Source: Clostridiales bacterium (GTDB lineage: Bacteria; Bacillota_A; Clostridia; Oscillospirales; Acutalibacteraceae). Taken from it: a stretch of 11,035 nucleotides of DNA. How positions within the stretch are numbered: position 1 is the first letter of the stretch; the number at the start of each line of letters is the position of its first letter. Below the pieces are notes generated by a model. The model was not told the origin of the DNA. It searched no databases and saw only the letters and a program-made list of their open reading frames with translations. A program made the position numbers and the translations under genes. Below, piece by piece: positions 6,656-11,035 of this stretch. The stretch is taken from contig VSOH01000307.1 of NCBI GenBank assembly GCA_009774735.1, forward strand, positions 1 through 11,035, in the 5' to 3' direction.

Positions 6656-8329
6656 TCATAATTCAGCGGTATAGTTGTCGCATGTAACAGTTAAGTGTGT
6701 GTATTTTGTAGGGGTAGAAAGTAATACATATCCATTTCCTGCTTTGGAATTATCTGGAAGTATTGTTATTGTTCCTATATTGGCATCATTACAAGTTGTA
6801 TTAAAGGTAAAAGCATTGTTTGTGCCAATAGCAGTTGTATATATCCAATAACGGTTATCAAATTCTGCGATATATATATCCGTTTCTTTTAAATTACATT
6901 GCTTTATCCATGCCTGTACCTCATTTGATGCTTCCTCAATTGTTAAGCTATAAGTTAATACATTATAGTCGGTAAGTTTTCCTGTTTTTTCCGTAGTTGT
7001 AGATGAGGAAGAGGTTGATATATTGGAAGCTAATTCTATTACCATTTTCTTCTCCTCAGTAGAAATATATTTCATAGATTCTACTTGTTTTGTTACATCT
7101 TCAACCAGTGTTTCTGAATTCTCAAAGCCGGTAATTGAAGTATAACTATCTTTTCTTACAACCACAAATCCAATGCTGCCATCAGTTATGTTTACGGATG
7201 GTCTATCAGCTTCATCGGTATCATTGCAGAAGATGTAAAACACGCCATCTTCTGCAAGCACTTTGTTATTTGTTGACAATGCAAACTCCGTGGAGTTTTT
7301 GTCAGTGTGTTCTGCCGCATAAGCTCCAATAACCATTGCGTTTATAAAGAGTACAGCTGCTGTGAGGATTGAAATAATAAAAACTTTTTTTGATTTTTTT
7401 TGAAAATTCATAATAGCACCTAGCCTTTCTTGTAATTGCTCAGCTCCCTCAGTAAGTGTAAGTGAAGCCAAAGAATTTCTATAAGTTTTTTCTGTTTTTA
7501 AAGATGAGATCAGAGTATCTCCATATGCTCTTTGCGCTTTATTATCTAACGTATATATAACTGCTTCATCGCATGATAATTCACAAGCTTTGTTTACTTC
7601 TTTCCCTAACACATAGACAAAAGGATTAAACCAATGGATACAAACAATTATTTGAATAAACCATTTGTAAAACATATCTCGCCTTTTATAGTGAACAAGT
7701 TCATGCGTAAAGATATAAAATAGTTTTGTTTTATCTGTTTGCCTTGTTGGAATAATAATACTAGGATGAATAAACCCAATCATTATAGGGGAAGAAATCA
7801 ACGGATTCTGGTATAATTCTACCGTGTACTTAATGTTCAATTTTTCTTCGCAATCAGACAGTAAATTTAATATATTGATATTTGATACCTCAGTATTGCC
7901 TGCCTTGACATATTGTAAAAAACTTTGATAGATGGTCACTTTCCGAATTAATAATACTAGTACCACACAAAACCATATATAAAAGATATATGTGTATTTG
8001 TCTATTGAGCTAATCAAAGGTGTAACGCAAGCGCTATGGATTGATGCCGATTCCGTAGTGCAAGCATAATCAGATTTTGCAATTTCTATAGCAGGCGCAG
8101 TATTTGTTTCACTGACTGTTACAGTATCTATTCTTTCAAATAAGCTACCAACAATAGTAGTATTAGTTGCAAATGGAAGTATAAACCTTAATGCAACTAT
8201 TAACCAGATGTAATACTGCCAACATTTGCTAAAACTGTTTTTATAAAATAATTTAAATAGGTAAGTCAGTAATAATAATAAGGTACCAGATATTGAAAGT
8301 GATATTAAAATCCTAACAAATTCAATCAT
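6656..8329 (-). CDS. blaR1-like: BlaR1/MecR1-like M56 membrane metalloprotease with atypical sensor domain
   Basis: I place the start at the ATG whose first base is 8329 (557 residues) because GGAGAGAG lies just upstream; the longer frame to 8353 would begin with TTG. The N-terminal half carries membrane helices (about 5-28, 38-55, 112-130, 222-242 and 315-337). The zinc protease motif HELVH (209-213) is followed by YKRRDMFYKW, and 'ACELSCDEAV' (248-257) supplies the third ligand, as in M56 proteases. 'EQLQERLGAIMNF' (297-309) is the typical block before the last helix. In BlaR1/MecR1 an extracellular sensor signals to the protease, which leads to loss of the BlaI repressor. Here the outer domain (about 338-557) has no SxxK/SxN penicillin-binding motifs; it is Thr/Ser-rich, and 'GTITILPDNSKAGNGYVLL' suggests a beta-rich fold. 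The inducer is therefore probably not a beta-lactam. The gene overlaps blaI by 8 bases, indicating coupling. Confidence 0.9.
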   Translation of the reverse strand: MIEFVRILISLSISGTLLLLLTYLFKLFYKNSFSKCWQYYIWLIVALRFILPFATNTTIVGSLFERIDTVTVSETNTAPAIEIAKSDYACTTESASIHSACVTPLISSIDKYTYIFYIWFCVVLVLLIRKVTIYQSFLQYVKAGNTEVSNINILNLLSDCEEKLNIKYTVELYQNPLISSPIMIGFIHPSIIIPTRQTDKTKLFYIFTHELVHYKRRDMFYKWFIQIIVCIHWFNPFVYVLGKEVNKACELSCDEAVIYTLDNKAQRAYGDTLISSLKTEKTYRNSLASLTLTEGAEQLQERLGAIMNFQKKSKKVFIISILTAAVLFINAMVIGAYAAEHTDKNSTEFALSTNNKVLAEDGVFYIFCNDTDEADRPSVNITDGSIGFVVVRKDSYTSITGFENSETLVEDVTKQVESMKYISTEEKKMVIELASNISTSSSSTTTEKTGKLTDYNVLTYSLTIEEASNEVQAWIKQCNLKETDIYIAEFDNRYWIYTTAIGTNNAFTFNTTCNDANIGTITILPDNSKAGNGYVLLSTPTKYTHLTVTCDNYTAEL

Positions 8330-8699
8330 TTTTCTCTCTCCAAAATTTTTCAATCTCTGTCAATTCTTCTGCCGAGATAATATCATGCTGCAACAAAGTT
8401 GATACTAAGCTTTTTACATTGCCCTCATATATTTTTTCCAAAAAACTATGAGTTTGCATGGTTTGGTATTCTTTTTCTGATATTAGTGCGACATATTCAT
8501 TACGTCGTCCTATTTTTTTGGTTTTTAAGAACTTTTTTTCAACAAGCCTGGAAAGTAATGTTAATACAGTATTTTTTTTCCATTCATTGCTACTTTTATC
8601 CAATTCTTCCATAATAAAAGCGTATAATGCAGTCCCTCCTTTTTTCCATATAATTTTCATTAGAACCAGTTCTGATTCAGAAATTTGATTCAACGCCAT
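8322..8699 (-). CDS. blaI-like: BlaI/MecI/CopY-family transcriptional repressor
   Basis: This is a 125-residue protein, the usual length for BlaI/MecI. The ATG at 8699 follows GGGAGGGA. Residues 1-75 form the winged helix: ISESELVLMKIIWKKG (6-21, the classic 'xxExxVMxxxWxxG' opening), 'NTVLTLLSRLVEKKFLKTKK' (43-62, the recognition helix block usually TVxTLLxRLxxKGxL), and the wing RRNEYVALIS. The C-terminal part ('SFLEKIYEGNVKSLVSTLL', 'ISAEELTEIEKFWREK') is the helical dimerisation and cleavage region. Such repressors bind as dimers near their own promoter and are removed when the partner protease senses its ligand. It is the first gene of the minus-strand operon and lies directly beside tandem 27-bp repeats that are likely its operators. 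Confidence 0.93.
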   Translation of the reverse strand: MALNQISESELVLMKIIWKKGGTALYAFIMEELDKSSNEWKKNTVLTLLSRLVEKKFLKTKKIGRRNEYVALISEKEYQTMQTHSFLEKIYEGNVKSLVSTLLQHDIISAEELTEIEKFWREKND

Positions 8700-8704
8700 A
8701 TCCC

Positions 8705-8758
8705 TCCCATCTTTACATTAACACTTTGTAGTCCCATATATACATTAACATATTGTAG
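8705..8758 (-). promoter_or_regulatory. Tandem 27-bp direct repeats upstream of blaI, candidate operators
   Basis: Two adjacent copies (8705-8731 and 8732-8758) agree at 23 of 27 positions. Each contains TACATTAACA, two variable bases, then TTGTAG on the plus strand, so TACA and TGTA half-sites are 9 bases apart. BlaI-family operators are built from TACA/TGTA half-sites, although the usual spacing is tighter. The proximal copy overlaps the blaI ribosome binding region and the distal one contains a -10-like TACAAT (minus strand, 8752-8757), so bound repressor could block transcription. No convincing -35 is visible. Confidence 0.6.
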
Positions 8759-8980
8759 GCTAAAAGGCAATAGGATCTTATAAAATTTTTCCCATATTTC
8801 CGCAAAAATCAAGATTTCTACGGATAGTCTCATCTTTCCATAGAATTATAGACTTTGACAAGGCTTTTATAGAGCTAGCTATAGGAAATGTTACAGTTTT
8901 TCCTTATGATATTTCCAGTGCCAGTTTTGCTATGTGCAAACACAGAATTTATCTTGCAGGATCGTACATATCTCTCGGAA

Positions 8981-9022
8981 ATCTATAGTAAACGTCAAAT
9001 ATATTTGTCGTTTACTATAGAT
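8981..9022. repeat. 42-bp near-perfect palindrome
   Basis: The arms ATCTATAGTAAACG (8981-8994) and CGTTTACTATAGAT (9009-9022) are perfect reverse complements, and the centre CAAATATATTTG (8996-9007) is itself a perfect palindrome. One T:T mismatch (8995/9008) separates the two parts. There is no U-tract on either side, so it is not an obvious terminator. It could be an operator for a dimeric regulator, a recombination or transposon end-to-end junction, or a cruciform or RNA stem-loop. Confidence 0.85.
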
Positions 9023-9106
9023 AAGAACAGAATTGTTCGCTAATCGTAAGGTGGACAGCAACAAGTGTGAGATTTGATTTATAAAAATTCATTATAGAAG
9101 GGAAAA

Positions 9107-9190
9107 ATGACGAGGAAAGTCGTAAAAAAAACAATTTGGCAGATTAGTAAGAGATTCTTGGTAGTATATTACATAACATTTTTATATTAG
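9107..9190 (+). CDS. Possible small cationic/hydrophobic peptide (27 residues), or ABC gene 5' remnant
   Basis: An ATG at 9107 follows AAGGGA (9099-9104) at short spacing and opens a 27-codon frame. The product has a basic N-terminal half (MTRKVVKKT) and a hydrophobic end (FLVVYYITFLY). It lies upstream of an exporter gene, as peptide pheromone or bacteriocin genes often do. Against this, bases 9134-9154 match 9320-9340 of the ABC gene at 17 of 21 positions (IWQISKR versus IWQIIKK), so it may be the broken 5' end of a related transporter gene. Translation is uncertain. Confidence 0.3.
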   Translation: MTRKVVKKTIWQISKRFLVVYYITFLY

Positions 9191-9313
9191 TTTGGTATTT
9201 TAAGTGAATAAAATGATGTAGTTGATAGTTTTTTGATTAATTGCACTTGTTTTGTAATAGTTATAGAAAAATATTTTATATGCAAGATGTTCGGTTGTGT
9301 TAAGGAGAGCAAT

Positions 9314-10942
9314 ATGAAGATATGGCAGATCATTAAGAAAAATATTGGAATTATCAGTGTTTTAAGTATAGTTGCATTATTATCAAACATTGCCAAAATA
9401 TTGGCACCATTCTTTTTACAACATATTATCGAGAATTTTAATGATTTTTCTCGTTACTTAATAGTGTTTTTGTTACTTGTAATATTGGGTTATGCAAGTC
9501 AAATACTTTTTGAATATTTCCTAAAAAAGTTTTCTGTATTCTTTATGACAAATGAAAATTTGGAACTTATGAATCTAATGTATACAATGGATTATGCCAA
9601 AATTGAAGAATATGAACCGACTTATTTGGTAGATCGGCAGAGCAATGCTGTTGCATATATCTTTAAATTAATTTCAACTAATATTTCAGAAATAATAGGT
9701 GGGTTATTGTCAATAATTGCAATAATTGTATTAATGTCAAATTATAATATGGGTCTTACTGCATGTTATGTTTTGTATGCTAGTATCAGCTTTTTTGGAT
9801 ACAAGATTATTAATAAGCAGTTAATCTCAAAAAGCGTAAAAGTGCAGAGAATCGTATCAAGCAATTACAAGAACATTCTTTCGTTTATGACTAATGTAGA
9901 TTATATAAAGATGCTTCCAGAATTTAATATGGTGGGGAAATATTTAAAAAGGTTATTTAAGTCTACTGCGGAAGAAAACGCTGGCATTAATTTCTTTGCA
10001 GCAGGAATTAGCACGGTGTTAGATTTAATTCTCGAAATTATGCAAAGTGCAATTTATATAATTACATTCTATTTGGCATATATAGGAGAGGTCGAATTTG
10101 CTCAGGTGGCTACAATTGTCGTGCTTAATAATATCTTTAGAAATTCTATGAAGACATTGAATACAACTAATATTGGATTACGGGATGTTAAGGCATCAAT
10201 AAAATATATTAATGAAACACTGATAGACAATCAGGAAACGAGTGATGGCACTCATATATTAAAAGATATTACATCGATTTATCTTGAGGCCCAAAACATT
10301 CATTACGGCGGTGATACTTATATAGAATCAGGAATAATAAAAGCTAATAAGGGTGATTTCGTAGGTATTGTTGGAGCGTCTGGGACAGGCAAAAGTACTT
10401 TAATAAAAGTACTTTTGGGTCTGAAAAAAGATACAGGCAGTAAAATTCTATTTAATGATATTGACATCAACTTGATAGACCAGTATTCCATTAAGCAAAA
10501 TACTAGATATGTTTCTCAGACTAAATCGGTTTTTCCTATTACTTTGCAAGAAAATTTGTTATTTGGTATGACTGAACAGGAGATAAATTCAGAAGTAGTG
10601 CGTGTGGCAATCGATGAATTGTTAGAAGAAAAGTGGTTTGAAAAATTTGCTGTCGGGGAAAAGGGACTTAATATTGAAATCTTAGAAGGAGCAGCAAATT
10701 TATCCGGTGGGGATCAACAAAAAATATCTATTGGAAGAGTTATAATCAATCCTTGCAATTTGCTCATATTAGATGAGTTTACAAATTCAATAGATAAAAA
10801 TGCTGAGCAGCAAATTATGTCTAAACTGAAAGATAGATATAAAGATAAAATAATAATTCTTATCACTCATGATGAAGAACTATTGACATGGTGTAATAAA
10901 GTCTATTCCATTGAGAATAGACAAATTGTGGAACTCAAATAA
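9314..10942 (+). CDS. ABC exporter half-transporter (transmembrane domain fused to ATPase)
   Basis: I choose ATG 9314 (542 residues) because AAGGAGAG (9302-9309) lies just upstream; an earlier in-frame ATG at 9233 has no ribosome binding site. Residues 1-300 form the exporter membrane domain with helices at about 12-35, 47-70, 125-142, 148-165, 233-257 and possibly 262-275. The ATPase domain (about 315-542) has Walker A GASGTGKST (354-362), Q-loop YVSQTKSVFP (399-408), signature LSGGDQQK (463-470), Walker B LLILDEF (483-489, Glu488 catalytic) and H-loop THD with His519. All active residues are present; the fifth signature position is Asp instead of Gln. One TMD plus one NBD means it works as a homodimer or with a partner. 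No N-terminal peptidase domain is present, so it does not process leader peptides itself. The substrate is unknown; peptide, lipid or drug export are all possible. It is divergent from the BlaI/BlaR1-like pair. Confidence 0.93.
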   Translation: MKIWQIIKKNIGIISVLSIVALLSNIAKILAPFFLQHIIENFNDFSRYLIVFLLLVILGYASQILFEYFLKKFSVFFMTNENLELMNLMYTMDYAKIEEYEPTYLVDRQSNAVAYIFKLISTNISEIIGGLLSIIAIIVLMSNYNMGLTACYVLYASISFFGYKIINKQLISKSVKVQRIVSSNYKNILSFMTNVDYIKMLPEFNMVGKYLKRLFKSTAEENAGINFFAAGISTVLDLILEIMQSAIYIITFYLAYIGEVEFAQVATIVVLNNIFRNSMKTLNTTNIGLRDVKASIKYINETLIDNQETSDGTHILKDITSIYLEAQNIHYGGDTYIESGIIKANKGDFVGIVGASGTGKSTLIKVLLGLKKDTGSKILFNDIDINLIDQYSIKQNTRYVSQTKSVFPITLQENLLFGMTEQEINSEVVRVAIDELLEEKWFEKFAVGEKGLNIEILEGAANLSGGDQQKISIGRVIINPCNLLILDEFTNSIDKNAEQQIMSKLKDRYKDKIIILITHDEELLTWCNKVYSIENRQIVELK

Positions 10943-11025
10943 ATTTGGGGCAAAGTTGATATCTTTTTTGAGAACAATTCCCTACATGGACTGTTATAGG
11001 ATTACATAGAAGGGAGGTGTATAGC

Positions 11026-11035
11026 ATGAAAAAGG
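11026..11035 (+). CDS. Start of a further gene, truncated by the window end
   Basis: Only ATG AAA AAG G is visible. The call rests on an excellent ribosome binding site, GGGAGGTG (11012-11019), six bases upstream. It lies 83 bases after the ABC gene with no terminator between them, so it probably belongs to the same transcript; a second half-transporter, a precursor peptide or a maturation enzyme would all fit. Nothing can be said about its product. Confidence 0.6.

Larger units (their letters stand above)
8759..9313. other. AT-rich divergent intergenic region between blaI-like and ABC exporter genes
   Basis: This stretch of about 550 bases separates the divergent operons. It holds a 42-bp palindrome (8981-9022), a possible 27-residue peptide gene (9107-9190) and poor promoter-like boxes: TTGACA (8855-8860) followed at 19 bases by TATAGG, and TTGCAC (9241-9246) with TAGAAA 17 bases later. 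A startless open frame (8764-8988) and an ATG frame of 51 codons (8888-9043) overlap in different frames; neither has a good ribosome binding site and both run into the palindrome. Confidence 0.5.

Noticed and set aside
8690..8833. Minus-strand 47-codon frame covering the 27-bp repeats, giving a doubled nine-residue motif
   Set aside because: The repeat period is a multiple of three, so any open frame would show an amino-acid repeat. It overlaps the blaI start and has a poor ribosome binding site, so the operator reading is more likely.
8764..8988. Plus-strand startless open frame of 74 codons that looks protein-like near its end
   Set aside because: It has no ATG, GTG or TTG start before its last third and ends inside the palindrome. 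It may be gene debris, but I cannot name or support it as a gene.
8888..9043. Plus-strand 51-codon ATG frame with a hydrophobic N-terminus
   Set aside because: The only upstream purine run (AGGAA) abuts the ATG, the frame runs through the palindrome, and a competing frame overlaps it.
1..11035. CRISPR arrays, tRNA or rRNA genes, intact insertion sequences
   Set aside because: No regularly spaced repeats, no cloverleaf or rRNA-like stretch and no transposase motifs were seen on either strand.

Overview
The window looks like low-to-moderate GC Firmicutes DNA, most likely from a gut Clostridia/Lachnospiraceae-type bacterium. The grounds are strong AGGAGG-type ribosome binding sites, occasional GTG starts, tightly packed co-directional genes and a BlaR1/BlaI-type pair of the clostridial kind. 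This placement is inferred from style and family content; no rRNA or marker gene is present.

Region 1 (85-6017, plus strand) is one compact run of nine genes that reads as a single operon. In order they are: a membrane-anchored protein with a possible VirB8/TcpC (NTF2-like) outer domain; a receiver-like protein resembling the N-terminus of TadZ/CpaE; a protein with the layout of a tyrosine recombinase catalytic domain but without most catalytic residues; a protein with a GAF-like N-terminus and a degenerate GGDEF domain; a small protein with a signal peptide and a two-helix hairpin (VirB2/TrbC-like shape); a protein with S1/OB-type repeats; a protein with a likely winged helix; a 43-residue membrane peptide; and a cytosolic-looking glucosaminidase-domain protein. 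I read this as part of a conjugative or otherwise mobile element's transfer or accessory module. No relaxase, coupling protein, VirB4 or integrase is visible here, so that reading is an inference. The striking point is three consecutive genes for apparent pseudoenzymes (pseudo-receiver, pseudo-recombinase, pseudo-GGDEF).

Region 2 (6018-6655) has no convincing gene. It contains short open fragments that may be decayed coding DNA, and a clear intrinsic terminator for the minus-strand operon to its right. Base composition becomes visibly more AT-rich from about 6018 onward, which may mark the edge of the region 1 module.

Region 3 (6656-8760, minus strand) is a blaI-blaR1-like two-gene operon. 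The BlaI/MecI-type repressor gene overlaps by 8 bases the gene for an M56 membrane metalloprotease, whose extracellular sensor domain is not the usual penicillin-binding domain. A tandem 27-bp direct repeat sits directly upstream of blaI and is a good candidate operator. No beta-lactamase is in the window.

Region 4 (8761-11035) starts with a roughly 550-bp AT-rich intergenic stretch holding a 42-bp near-perfect palindrome and a possible 27-residue peptide gene. It continues with a divergent ABC exporter half-transporter (TMD+NBD) and the first codons of a further gene with an excellent ribosome binding site. The BlaI/BlaR1 pair facing an exporter suggests a sense-and-export module, perhaps against a peptide or cell-envelope antibiotic. 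That functional link is a hypothesis.
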